DNA from: Sulfuriroseicoccus oceanibius
Lineage (GTDB): Bacteria > Verrucomicrobiota > Verrucomicrobiia > Verrucomicrobiales > SLCJ01
Length of the DNA: 64,000 bases
Assembly (NCBI RefSeq): GCF_010681825.2
Contig: NZ_CP066776.1
Coordinates: forward strand, 1,240,001-1,304,000
Direction of reading: 5' to 3'
The translations under genes and the position numbers were made by a program. Below the pieces are notes generated by a model. That model saw only the letters and a list, made by a program, of their open reading frames with translations. It had not been told where the DNA came from and did no database searches. Shown piece after piece: positions 45,071-53,273 of the stretch. Every line of letters starts with the position of its first letter. The stretch's first letter is position 1.

Positions 45071-45111
45071 AGGCGGGAACATACACAGCTTGCTATCTGC
45101 TGGGCAAGTGG

Positions 45112-45154
45112 ACAAATCGCCCCGTGGATCCAAGATTGGTTCCACGGGGCGATT
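45112..45154 (-). terminator. Terminator of the DEAD-box helicase gene
   Basis: A 14-bp stem (AATCGCCCCGTGGA / TCCACGGGGCGATT) with a 12-base loop. On the minus strand it ends in TTTGTCC, 31 bp after the helicase stop. Confidence 0.85.
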
Positions 45155-45185
45155 GTGCGTTTTTCAAGGTGATGGCGAGCCGCTA

Positions 45186-46490
45186 TTAGGCAGCTCCGCT
45201 GGTTGCGGGCTGGGCATTGCGTGAGCCGTTGCCGAGCGGTCTGCGGCCGCCGCGGCGTCTGCGGTTCGGGCGTCCATTGCCAGAATTGCCGCGTCCACCA
45301 CCGGAGTTGGATTTGTTGGTCGGTGCCGGGCCTTTCGGTGGGTCGATAGCGTAGGCGTGATCGCTGTGGACCGGGATGGTCTTCTTGATCAGTCGTTCGA
45401 CCTTGATGAGGTTTTCATGCTCGGCAGGTTCGCACAGAGAGAACGCGAGGCCGTCTGCTCCGGCGCGCGCGGTGCGGCCAATGCGGTGGACGTAGGCTTC
45501 GGAGTCCACCGGCATGTCGTAGTTGATCACGAGGGTCACGCCTTTGACGTCGATGCCGCGGGCGGCGATGTCTGTGGCGACCAGAACGCGGATCTTGCCG
45601 GACTTGAACTGAGAAAGTGCGCGCTCCCGGGCACCCTGGGATTTGTTGCCGTGGATGGCTGCGGACTCGACGCCCTTCTTGGTCAGGCGCTCGGCGATTC
45701 TATTGGCTCCGTGTTTGGTGCGTGAGAAAACGAGAGCGAGGCCCTCTGGGTTTTCGTCCAGAATGTCGAGCAGCAGTGGGATCTTGTTCTCACGTTGGAC
45801 GTGGCAGATGCGCTGGTCGATGCGCTCGGCAGTGGAGGAAACGGGTGTGACCTCGACTTTTTCGGGGTTGTGCAAAAGTGTGTCCGCAATCTTGATGATG
45901 GCATCAGGCATGGTTGCTGAGAAGAGCAACGACTGACGGCGTGGGGGGAGGTGCTGGATGACCTTCTTCACATCGTGGATGAAGCCCATGTCGAGCATGC
46001 GGTCGGCTTCGTCGAGGACGAAGATTTCCACGGAATCGAAGAAGACTTTGCCTTGTTGTGCGAGGTCGAGGAGGCGGCCCGGTGTGGCGACAAGGATGTC
46101 GGTGCCCTTGCTCAGGCGGTTGATTTGCGGGTTGATCCCGACGCCTCCGAAGACGACCTGGGAGGTCAGTGGGAGGTTGCTGCCGTATGCCTCGAAGTTG
46201 TCCATGATCTGGGCAGCCAGCTCGCGGGTCGGGGTAAGGATCAGAGCGCGTGGGCGGCGTGGCGTGCGGCGCGATTTCGACTCGGTGAGGAGTTGGAGAA
46301 TCGGAAGTGCGAATGCCGCGGTCTTGCCAGTGCCGGTTTGGGCGCAGCCGATGAGGTCCCTGCCGTCGAGTATGTGCGGGATGGCACGCGCTTGGATCGG
46401 CGACGGGTGGGTGTAGTTTTTTGCTTTCAGGGCCTCTTGGATCGGGGCGCTGAGCTTGAGCTCCGAAAAGCTGATATCAGATGATTGCAT
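45186..46490 (-). CDS. DEAD-box RNA helicase (RhlE-like)
   Basis: 434 residues. Motifs in order are the Q motif (PSPIQARAI), motif I AQTGTGKT (50-57), Ia LTPTREL, Ib TPGRL, motif II DEAD (160-163), III LLFSATMP, IV LVFSRTKHGAN, V VATDIAARGIDV and VI HRIGRTAR. The C-terminal tail is Gly/Arg/Asn-rich (GGGRGNSGNGRPNRRRRGGRR), as in RhlE-type helicases that act on ribosomes or RNA decay. The ATG at 46490 is used because the longer frame runs through a tandem repeat upstream. A 78-bp hairpin repeat lies in its 5' region. Confidence 0.92.
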   Translation of the reverse strand: MQSSDISFSELKLSAPIQEALKAKNYTHPSPIQARAIPHILDGRDLIGCAQTGTGKTAAFALPILQLLTESKSRRTPRRPRALILTPTRELAAQIMDNFEAYGSNLPLTSQVVFGGVGINPQINRLSKGTDILVATPGRLLDLAQQGKVFFDSVEIFVLDEADRMLDMGFIHDVKKVIQHLPPRRQSLLFSATMPDAIIKIADTLLHNPEKVEVTPVSSTAERIDQRICHVQRENKIPLLLDILDENPEGLALVFSRTKHGANRIAERLTKKGVESAAIHGNKSQGARERALSQFKSGKIRVLVATDIAARGIDVKGVTLVINYDMPVDSEAYVHRIGRTARAGADGLAFSLCEPAEHENLIKVERLIKKTIPVHSDHAYAIDPPKGPAPTNKSNSGGGRGNSGNGRPNRRRRGGRRPLGNGSRNAQPATSGAA

Positions 46491-46934
46491 AGATAGGGTT
46501 GTGGGGGGCGCCGAGGATACAACTCCACTGTGAGTGGTGCGTTTCATCGATCGCCTGGGTGTCGATGATTTTGAGTGAACTGAACGTTCTCTCATCGAAA
46601 AGACCCGTTAAGTGGCGGCGCGTTCTAGCGTCCGCGGTATCGATGATTTTGAGTGAACCGAACGTTCTCTCATCGAAAAAGACCCGTTAAGCAGCGGAGC
46701 TTCCTTCGCGTCCGCTTGTGTCCGGCACGGTTGGTGCGGGACGGCTGTAGCATGGCTCACATTTCCGCAATAGCAAGTGAGATGACGTCTGGGGATGCGC
46801 CGGTTGGTCACAAATGGCCAATCCTTGAGCTGCTGCGGAGTTGCTTGACCCCCTGAGAGTTCTGCGAATGGAACTTGATTTTCAGCCTAATTCAAGGCAC
46901 AAACTAGTGCGCCTTCTCGTCGGCCGTCTTTGTC
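46491..46934. other. Gene-free gap between the helicase gene and nodB-like gene
   Basis: A 444-bp region between divergent genes. Apart from a two-copy 78-bp hairpin repeat (listed separately) it has no credible ORF. It must contain the promoters of both flanking genes. Confidence 0.5.
46561..46700 (-). repeat. Two-copy tandem hairpin repeat (period 78 bp) upstream of the helicase gene
   Basis: The phrase tcgatgattttgagtgaac recurs at 46562 and 46640. Each copy is a hairpin with outer arms TCGATGA and TCATCGA and inner arms GAAC and GTTC, followed by the conserved GACCCGTTAAG. On the minus strand each copy begins with ATG and could encode a short MRERSVHSKSS peptide; in one copy it closes after 21 codons. 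It lies where the helicase leader would be, so regulation is possible. Confidence 0.78.
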
Positions 46935-47759
46935 ATGAGTTACTCACGTTTCCGAATCCTTTTTTCCGCAACGCTCGCCTTCATGTTGGTGTTTGCGGGG
47001 GTGTCCTGCAGTTCTCAGAAGAAGGGGGATGATCAGGGGCCGGGGGCAGTAATCAGTCAAAACAATGGCGGCGCTGCCGGCGGTGGAACGATGATGCCAA
47101 ACTACCCGAAAGGGAGTAATCCGAATGTTTCGCTGACGTCGACCGGAGGGGGACGGGGCATCAGCTACAGTCGGGTGAACACACCCGCTCCGTACATTGC
47201 CATGACCTTCGATGATGGTCCGCACCCGCGCCTGACGCCCCGTTTGCTTGATATTCTGCGGGAGCGCAACATCCGGGCGACTTTCTATGTGGTGGGGCGC
47301 AATGCCAAGCTCTACCCGCATTTGATCCAGCGGATGGTGGCCGAGGGGCATGAGGTCGGCAACCACACGTGGAACCATCCGAACTTGACGAAGCTCTCGG
47401 ACGCTGCGGTTCACAAGGAATTGCGCACCACCGAGGATGCGATCGTGGCTGCTTGTGGTGTGCGCCCGCGCACGATGCGCCCGCCGTACGGTGCGCTGCG
47501 CCAGAGTCAGCGTGCGATGATCAAGAGCCAATACGACTACCCGACGATTTTGTGGGATGTGGACCCACAGGACTGGCGTCGTCCGGGCCCTGCGGTGGTC
47601 GCCAACCGGATCGTTTCCAAGACTCGCAATGGATCGATCGTGCTGGCCCACGATATTCATTCCAGCACGATCGATGCGATGCCCGCGGCTCTCGATGGAT
47701 TGCTTTCCAAAGGGTATACTTTCGTTACCGTTTCCCAGTTGCTGACTCAAGAGCCTTAG
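46935..47759 (+). CDS. Polysaccharide deacetylase (NodB homology) lipoprotein
   Basis: 274 residues. A lipoprotein signal ends at FAGVSC (Cys25), followed by a Gly/Asn-rich linker (about 30-80). The catalytic NodB domain has motif 1 TFDDGPH (catalytic base Asp93, metal Asp94), motif 2 HTWNHP (His144, His148), motif 3 RPPYGA (Arg182), motif 4 DVDPQDW and motif 5 VLAHDIH (His239). All metal and catalytic residues are kept. It should remove acetyl groups from N-acetylglucosamine polymers, peptidoglycan or a similar glycan in the periplasm. Confidence 0.92.
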   Translation: MSYSRFRILFSATLAFMLVFAGVSCSSQKKGDDQGPGAVISQNNGGAAGGGTMMPNYPKGSNPNVSLTSTGGGRGISYSRVNTPAPYIAMTFDDGPHPRLTPRLLDILRERNIRATFYVVGRNAKLYPHLIQRMVAEGHEVGNHTWNHPNLTKLSDAAVHKELRTTEDAIVAACGVRPRTMRPPYGALRQSQRAMIKSQYDYPTILWDVDPQDWRRPGPAVVANRIVSKTRNGSIVLAHDIHSSTIDAMPAALDGLLSKGYTFVTVSQLLTQEP

Positions 47760-47936
47760 CGCTGGATCGCGGGTTGGTGGACAATGGGTTGAGCTGGGGG
47801 CGACGGCGGCGAATTGGGATCCTTTGTTGATTCGCTGCTTGACTACAGGCCGTCAGCGGGTGAAATGCGATCCGTAATCCGGTGGGGCAATGCGTGCTCT
47901 CCGGTTGATTTTTCACTTCCTCCGTCACCAGTTGTC

Positions 47937-48857
47937 ATGCCCGAATCACCGTCTGCTCCGCCCGCATCCAAGAGTAAAGCGGCGGTATTTCGAGACCGTC
48001 TGCTGAGCACGGTGATCTTGTGGGGGCTGGTTGCCGGAACGTTTATCTGGGGACACCCGACCGGCTACTTCGTGGTGGTTGGCGCGCTGGCAGTTTTGGG
48101 CTGCGTGGAGTACTTCCGGATGGCGAAGTCGGCAGGGATGCTGGTATTCGGCAAGTTCGGGATTGCCTTGTCGGTGCTCTATTCCATCGGGATCTGGTGG
48201 GTGTTGCGCAGCGGTGGGGATGGTCACGACGCCGTGGGTTGGCTGGATGGCGGTTTGACCTTTGCTGCCATCATTGGCGCATTTTGCCTAATGTTGCTGC
48301 GCAAGGAAAAGGGCAACGACGCCTTGCAGCCGGTGCTCTACACCGTTTTCGGAATCTTCTATCCTGCGGTGCTCTTCCACTTTGTCACCCGCATCCTTTT
48401 CTACGAGTATGGCGACACCGAAGTGGAGCTGCCGGTGACGCCAGGTGCGTGGTACGCACTGTGGTTGGTGGCTGTGACCAAGTTCACGGACATGGGCGCG
48501 TATCTCGTGGGGTCGTGCATTGGAAAGAACAAGCTGATTCCAAGTGTCAGCCCGGGCAAGACGTGGGAAGGGTTCTACGGTGCGCTGGTGATTGCTCAGA
48601 TTGCCGGGGTTGGAATGTATTTGCTGATGCCTCAGCAATTGGCTGCACTCGGTGGTCTCGGCAGTGTGATTTTGATTGGCTTGGTGATCTCCCTGCTTTC
48701 GGTGGTAGGGGATTTGGCGGAGTCTGTTATTAAGCGCAGTCTGACGATCAAGGATTCGGGTCAGGCATTGCCGGGGATTGGAGGTGTGCTCGACTTGATC
48801 GACAGCATTTGCTTCACTGCACCTGCCCTTTATTTGTATTTGAGCTTCCTTGCCTGA
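47937..48857 (+). CDS. cdsA: Phosphatidate cytidylyltransferase
   Basis: A 306-residue membrane enzyme making CDP-diacylglycerol for phospholipid synthesis. About eight helices are visible. The C-terminal family signature is SVVGDLAESVIKRSLTIKDS, then LPGIGGVLDLIDS. The usual PGHGG-x-x-DR-x-D appears as PGIGG-x-x-DL-x-D, as I recall from chlamydiae and other PVC bacteria. The start at MPESPS is chosen because upstream residues lack membrane or conserved character. It precedes dxr by 39 bp, a common pairing for phospholipid and isoprenoid precursor synthesis. Confidence 0.9.
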   Translation: MPESPSAPPASKSKAAVFRDRLLSTVILWGLVAGTFIWGHPTGYFVVVGALAVLGCVEYFRMAKSAGMLVFGKFGIALSVLYSIGIWWVLRSGGDGHDAVGWLDGGLTFAAIIGAFCLMLLRKEKGNDALQPVLYTVFGIFYPAVLFHFVTRILFYEYGDTEVELPVTPGAWYALWLVAVTKFTDMGAYLVGSCIGKNKLIPSVSPGKTWEGFYGALVIAQIAGVGMYLLMPQQLAALGGLGSVILIGLVISLLSVVGDLAESVIKRSLTIKDSGQALPGIGGVLDLIDSICFTAPALYLYLSFLA

Positions 48858-48896
48858 TTTCGGCCTGGAGAAGAGGAGAGAATTTGAGTCATCGGA

Positions 48897-50063
48897 ATGT
48901 CTGACCAGCGGAAAATTGTCGTATTGGGGTCGACTGGGTCGATCGGTTGCAGTGCACTGAAAGTGGCGCGGGATATCCCGGAGCGGGTCCAGATTGTGGG
49001 CATGGCTGCGGGTGTGCGCGATGAGGTGTTGGCCGACCAGATCAAAGAGACTGGCGTCAAGTATGCGGCGATGAGCGACCCAGCGGCGGCGCAGCGTCTG
49101 CGTGAGCGCGTGGGCAGCGACTGTGAGGTTGGTGAGGGTGAGGCTGGGTTGATTGATCTAGCCACGCTTGATGAGGCTGACATGGTGCTGGTGGCGATTG
49201 TGGGAGTGGCTGGCTTGCGGCCGGCGCTCGCAGCAATCGAAGCGGGGAAGGACTTGGCGATTGCCAGTAAAGAGATTCTCGTGATGGCCGGTGAGGTGGT
49301 GATGGAGGCGGCGCGCCGCAAGGGTGTGCGGATCCTGCCGGTGGACAGCGAGCACAATGCGATTTTCCAGTGTCTGGAGGGTGTGCCTTCCGATCATGTC
49401 TCGCGTCTGATCCTGACGGCATCGGGCGGACCATTTCGCACGGCATCCGTGGGGGCGATCAAGAAGGCGAAGCCAAAGGACGCGCTCAAGCATCCGACCT
49501 GGGATATGGGGCGCAAGATTTCGATCGATTCCGCGACTTTGTTCAACAAAGGCCTGGAGATGATCGAAGCGCGTTGGCTCTTCGACGTGCCGATGGACCG
49601 GGTCGATGTGATCGTGCACCCGCAGAGCATTGTCCATTCGATGATCGAGACGGTGGACGGGTCTGTGTTGGCACAGTTGAGCCACTCTGACATGTGTTTT
49701 CCGATCCAGTATGCAGTGACGTACCCGGACCGCGTGCCGAACTCATTGCGCCCGCTGAACTTTAGTGAACTGGCGAAGCTGGAGTTCGAAGCGCCGCGAG
49801 AAGATGTCTTCCCTGCGCTGAAATTGGCCCGTGCCGCGGGTACTTCGGGCGGTACCATGCCGTCGGTGATGAACGCAGCCAACGAGGTGGCCGTTGACGC
49901 ATTCCTCGAGGGGAAGATTGGATTTCCTGCAATTTGGGAGCTGGTGGCGTCTGTGATGGAAGCTCATAGTAATCAAGGGGATACCTCTCTGGATGCGGTG
50001 GTTGAGGCGGATCAATGGGCGCGCCATGCGGCACATGCCGCGGTGTTTGACCGGGTGAAGTGA
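48897..50063 (+). CDS. dxr: 1-deoxy-D-xylulose 5-phosphate reductoisomerase
   Basis: A 388-residue NADPH enzyme for the committed step of the MEP isoprenoid pathway. The NADPH motif is VLGSTGSIG (residues 9-17). The catalytic loop elements are ASKEILVMAG, PVDSEHNAIFQ (metal-binding Asp and Glu), ILTASGGPFR, HPTWDMGRKISIDSATLFNKGLE and DVIVHPQSIVHSMIE. The C-terminal NAANEVAVDAFL is also typical. The organism therefore uses the MEP route. It is second in an operon with cdsA. Confidence 0.96.
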   Translation: MSDQRKIVVLGSTGSIGCSALKVARDIPERVQIVGMAAGVRDEVLADQIKETGVKYAAMSDPAAAQRLRERVGSDCEVGEGEAGLIDLATLDEADMVLVAIVGVAGLRPALAAIEAGKDLAIASKEILVMAGEVVMEAARRKGVRILPVDSEHNAIFQCLEGVPSDHVSRLILTASGGPFRTASVGAIKKAKPKDALKHPTWDMGRKISIDSATLFNKGLEMIEARWLFDVPMDRVDVIVHPQSIVHSMIETVDGSVLAQLSHSDMCFPIQYAVTYPDRVPNSLRPLNFSELAKLEFEAPREDVFPALKLARAAGTSGGTMPSVMNAANEVAVDAFLEGKIGFPAIWELVASVMEAHSNQGDTSLDAVVEADQWARHAAHAAVFDRVK

Positions 50064-50281
50064 GCTCGTATTCGGGCGATATGGGCTTGTGCGTTGATTT
50101 CGAGGAGGCGAGGTGGGTGAACTTTTTTGTAATCCCTAGTTGCGGTCACTTTTTTGTGTGGTAGTGATTTCCTCCCGATTTTGCGCGGGTTTTGGCTTGT
50201 TTTTCAACTGACTCAGTGCCAAGCGCTTCGCAAGTCTGAACAATCACCGCAACAACGCGGGAACTTTAACCTATTGAACCG
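50064..50281 (+). promoter_or_regulatory. T-rich leader region of the ribosomal protein operon
   Basis: About 220 bp between dxr and rpmJ with several T-runs on the plus strand and no ORF. It probably contains the operon promoter and perhaps an autoregulatory leader. I could not identify a specific r-protein binding fold or a sure -35/-10. Confidence 0.35.
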
Positions 50282-50395
50282 ATGAAAGTCCGACCTTCAG
50301 TAAAACGCCTTTGCGAATCCTGCCGCGTGATCCGCCGGGAGGGTGTGGTGCGCATTATCTGCTCAAACCCACGCCACAAGCAGCGCCAGGGCTAA
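50282..50395 (+). CDS. rpmJ: Large ribosomal subunit protein bL36
   Basis: 37 residues. Sequence begins [14 protein letters not shown] and ends NPRHKQRQG. The zinc-binding set Cys11, Cys14, Cys27 and His32 is complete, so this is the zinc-containing (C+) form. It is first in the operon with rpsM, rpsK and rpsD; infA or secY, its usual upstream neighbours, are absent. Confidence 0.95.
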   Translation: MKVRPSVKRLCESCRVIRREGVVRIICSNPRHKQRQG

Positions 50396-50458
50396 GCGGT
50401 CAACTTTTTCGCCCACCGTACGCGGTGAGCAATCCCTAGACTTCAACCATCCCACGAT

Positions 50459-50827
50459 ATGCCAAGGCTACTCGGAATCGACATCCCAAACGAAAAGCGC
50501 ATTGAGGCAGCACTCCCGTACGTGTACGGAATCGGCCGCCCAACCGCATCACGCATCCTTCGCGAAGCAAATATCGACCCAGATATCCGCGCAGGTGAAC
50601 TCACCGACGACCAGCTTTCCGCTATCGTTCAGGTGATCAGTGCCAACAACCTGGTCATCGAAGGTGACCTCCGCCGTGACATTCAGAGCAACCTGAAGCG
50701 TCTCCAGCAGATCCAGTCGGTTCGCGGTCTCCGCCACCGCAAGGGTCTTCCTGTCCGCGGACAGCGCACCAAGACCAACGCACGTACCCGTAAGGGCAAG
50801 CGTCGTACCGTGGGTGCATCGAAGTAA
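50459..50827 (+). CDS. rpsM: Small ribosomal subunit protein uS13
   Basis: 122 residues. The N-terminal MPRLLGIDIPNEKRIEAAL, central GIGRPTASRIL helix-hairpin-helix and the basic C-terminal tail (RGLPVRGQRT-type KGLPVRGQRTKTNARTRKGK) are standard. It sits in the head of the 30S subunit and contacts P-site tRNA. Codon use is strongly biased to C-ending codons, unlike most neighbours, as expected of a highly expressed gene. Confidence 0.97.
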   Translation: MPRLLGIDIPNEKRIEAALPYVYGIGRPTASRILREANIDPDIRAGELTDDQLSAIVQVISANNLVIEGDLRRDIQSNLKRLQQIQSVRGLRHRKGLPVRGQRTKTNARTRKGKRRTVGASK

Positions 50828-50902
50828 TTTGAAATCTATTCGGGCTGCCGGAGAACTCACCGAACACGTCGGTGGTGTAGGCGCCCAACAACCAAGCTGA
50901 AT

Positions 50903-51463
50903 ATGGCTGAAAACGAAGAAAAGAACGAAGAAGTCGCCGCTACCCCGGCTGCCGAGGCAGCTCCAGTAGAGGAGAAGAAAGAAGAGACCGCTGCTCCAGC
51001 TGCTGCTGAGCAGGCCGCCCCTAAGAAAGATGACCGCAAGCGCGACATCTTTGCAGAGCTCGACGGTGAGCAGCCTGAAGAGAAGAAGAAAGTCTTCAAG
51101 GCCAAGGGCAGCAAGAACATCTCCACCGGCATCGTCCACGTTCTCGCCACCTTCAACAACACCAAGGTGACCATCACCGACCGCGGCGGCAACGTCATCG
51201 GCTGGTCTTCCGCTGGTAAGCTTGGATTCAAAGGTTCCCGTAAGAGCACCGCATACGCAGCCCAGCTCGTGTGTCAGGATGCTTGCCGTCAGGCGATGGG
51301 TCACGGTCTTCGCGAAGCTGAAGTTCGCGTCAAGGGCCCTGGTTCCGGTCGTGAGTCCGCGGTTCGTGCTGTGCAGGCAATCGGTATCGACATCTCCTTG
51401 ATCAAGGATGTCACCCCGATCCCACACAACGGATGCCGTCCGCCAAAAGCACGTCGCGTCTAA
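50903..51463 (+). CDS. rpsK: Small ribosomal subunit protein uS11 with long N-terminal extension
   Basis: 186 residues, about 55-60 longer than usual. Residues 67-186 are canonical uS11 ([71 protein letters not shown]). Residues 1-66 are an Ala/Glu/Lys/Pro-rich low-complexity extension, probably disordered. It lies on the 30S platform near mRNA and S18/S21. The extension is in frame, without rare codons, and the start ATG is the only plausible one. Confidence 0.95.
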   Translation: MAENEEKNEEVAATPAAEAAPVEEKKEETAAPAAAEQAAPKKDDRKRDIFAELDGEQPEEKKKVFKAKGSKNISTGIVHVLATFNNTKVTITDRGGNVIGWSSAGKLGFKGSRKSTAYAAQLVCQDACRQAMGHGLREAEVRVKGPGSGRESAVRAVQAIGIDISLIKDVTPIPHNGCRPPKARRV

Positions 51464-51537
51464 TTCACCCATCCTAATGGCGGGCCGCAGCTCTGGATGA
51501 GCACCCGCCGCTATCAACCACTTACCGAATCAGAATC

Positions 51538-52149
51538 ATGGCACGTTACACCGGACCAACTGACAAAATCAGCCGCCGTTTCGGCGTTGCTCTCTTCGGC
51601 GCAAGCAAGACGCTTGAGCGCAAGCCGTTCCCTCCGGGGCAGCACGGTGCGAAGAACACCCGTAAGAAGAAGTCGGACTACGCGCTGATGCTTGAAGAAA
51701 AGCAGAAGCTCCGTATGCAGTACGGCATGCTTGAGAAGCCATTCCGCAAGCTTTTCGCGGAAGCAGTCCGCCGCCGCGGCGTGACTGGTGAGATCCTTCT
51801 CCAGCTCCTCGAACTCCGCCTCGACAACGTCGTTTACCGCATGGGCTTGGCCAACACCCGCCGTGGTGCCCGCCAGTTCGTCGGACACGGTCACGTTCTC
51901 GTCAACGGCGTCCGCACCAACATCGCATCGTACTCCTGCAAGCCAGGTGACAAGATCTCGGTGCGCGATGCAGCAGGCTCGAAGCAGCTCGCTCTCCGCA
52001 ACATCGAGAAGACTCAGTACGCTACCGCCCCTGACTGGGTGAGCTTCGACCAAGAGACCCTCGCAGGCTCGGTCAACCGCGTCCCTGAGCGCAGCGAGAT
52101 CGACCCACAGGTCAACGAGCAGCTCGTCGTGGAACTCTACTCCCGATAA
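51538..52149 (+). CDS. rpsD: Small ribosomal subunit protein uS4
   Basis: 203 residues. It has the MARYTGPTDKISRR start, FPPGQHG, RMQYGMLEKPFRK and the S4 RNA-binding domain RLDNVVYRMGLANTRRGARQFVGHGHVLVNG. The N-terminal zinc cysteines of C+ forms are missing, so this is a C- variant. It nucleates 30S assembly. A strong terminator follows directly; rpoA and rplQ, usually next, are absent. Confidence 0.97.
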   Translation: MARYTGPTDKISRRFGVALFGASKTLERKPFPPGQHGAKNTRKKKSDYALMLEEKQKLRMQYGMLEKPFRKLFAEAVRRRGVTGEILLQLLELRLDNVVYRMGLANTRRGARQFVGHGHVLVNGVRTNIASYSCKPGDKISVRDAAGSKQLALRNIEKTQYATAPDWVSFDQETLAGSVNRVPERSEIDPQVNEQLVVELYSR

Positions 52150-52171
52150 GCCGATCGAACGCTTTACAAAA

Positions 52172-52205
52172 AACCGCCACTGGTTCTCCGGTGGCGGTTT
52201 TTTTG
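52172..52205 (+). terminator. Strong terminator after rpsD
   Basis: AACCGCCAC pairs with GTGGCGGTT, followed by TTTTTTT. It closes the ribosomal operon 22 bp past the stop. Confidence 0.95.
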
Positions 52206-52264
52206 TGGCTGGCGGTTATAGGTGCTGGGGCGCTGATGTGGTTCTACCAGTGCGCTCCGGGCAC

Positions 52265-52294
52265 AAAAATAGGCCCTATAAGACTTATAGGACC
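52265..52294 (-). terminator. Terminator of hisF, ATAGG/CCTAT type
   Basis: An AGG-CCTATA / TATAGG-CCT inverted repeat. On the minus strand it ends in ATTTTTGTG, 30 bp after the hisF stop. The core matches the terminator after the DUF2721 gene. Confidence 0.75.
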
Positions 52295-52324
52295 TTTGGG
52301 AGGGAAGGGGGCTGTGTGGGCCTT

Positions 52325-53101
52325 TTACTTCTCTTCCACCGGTACAATCCGTACCGGAACGCCGCGCTCCTTGAGGCCTTCTTTTACTTCACCGACGGTG
52401 GTCTCTCCGAAGTGGAAGATGGATGCGGCGAGGACGGCGTCGGCGCTGCCCTGGTCGAGCACGTCGATCATGTGGTCGACGTTGCCGGCGCCGCCGGAGG
52501 CGATGACGGGAATGTTCACTGCGCGGCTGAGGGTGCCGGTCAGTTCCAAGTCGTAGCCGTCTTTGGTGCCGTCGGCGTCCATGCTGGTGAGCAGGATTTC
52601 ACCGGCGCCGCGGGATTCGACTTCTTTGGCCCACTCGATCGCGTCGAGCTCGGTTGGGGTGCGGCCACCATGGGTGTAAACCGTCCAGCCTCCCTGGTCG
52701 TTCTTCTTGGCATCGATGGCCACCACGATGCATTGACGGCCGAAGGCTTTCGACCCGCGGTTGATCAAATCTGGATCGGCGACGGCCGAGCTGTTGATGC
52801 TCACTTTGTCGGCACCGGAGGTGAGCATGCGGCGCATGTCTTCGACCGAGCGGATGCCACCACCGACGGTGACGGGCATGAAGCAATGCTCGGCAGTGCG
52901 GCGGACGACATCGACCATAGTGTCGCGTCCGTCGGATGAGGCGGTGATATCGAGAAACACCAACTCGTCAGCTCCCTGGCGGTTGTACTCAATGGCACAT
53001 TCCACGGGGTCGCCGGCGTCGCGCAGACCGACGAAGTTGGTTCCTTTGACCACGCGACCATCGGTCACGTCGAGGCATGGGATCACGCGTTTTGTGAGCA
53101 T
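52325..53101 (-). CDS. hisF: Imidazole glycerol phosphate synthase cyclase subunit
   Basis: A 258-residue (beta/alpha)8 enzyme that, with HisH, forms imidazole glycerol phosphate and AICAR. N-terminal [16 protein letters not shown] carries the catalytic Asp near residue 11; the second catalytic Asp is in [16 protein letters not shown]. Phosphate-binding loops are VGGGIRS and ASGGAGN. The [11 protein letters not shown] start is chosen because the longer frame lacks homology upstream. No other his genes are near. It is divergent from the Xer recombinase gene. Confidence 0.95.
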   Translation of the reverse strand: MLTKRVIPCLDVTDGRVVKGTNFVGLRDAGDPVECAIEYNRQGADELVFLDITASSDGRDTMVDVVRRTAEHCFMPVTVGGGIRSVEDMRRMLTSGADKVSINSSAVADPDLINRGSKAFGRQCIVVAIDAKKNDQGGWTVYTHGGRTPTELDAIEWAKEVESRGAGEILLTSMDADGTKDGYDLELTGTLSRAVNIPVIASGGAGNVDHMIDVLDQGSADAVLAASIFHFGETTVGEVKEGLKERGVPVRIVPVEEK

Positions 53102-53273
53102 GCGGTAATAGGGCGCGGATCGAGTGTAATTGCAAGATTGAAGCAGCGGGTAGCAAGTACGGGGTAGGAAGGGGGAACTGCGCCGTGGCGAGGTTGCACA
53201 TCTGTGACGATCCGCGCTCATCTGTGGCCGATTCTGCTTTGTCTCATTCACTGATTCCACGTACGGTGGCGGC

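Noticed and set aside
46491-46595. N-terminal extension of the helicase starting in the repeat
   Set aside because: The 35 extra residues come partly from repeat DNA and precede the normal start of DEAD-box proteins; the ATG at 46490 gives the usual length.
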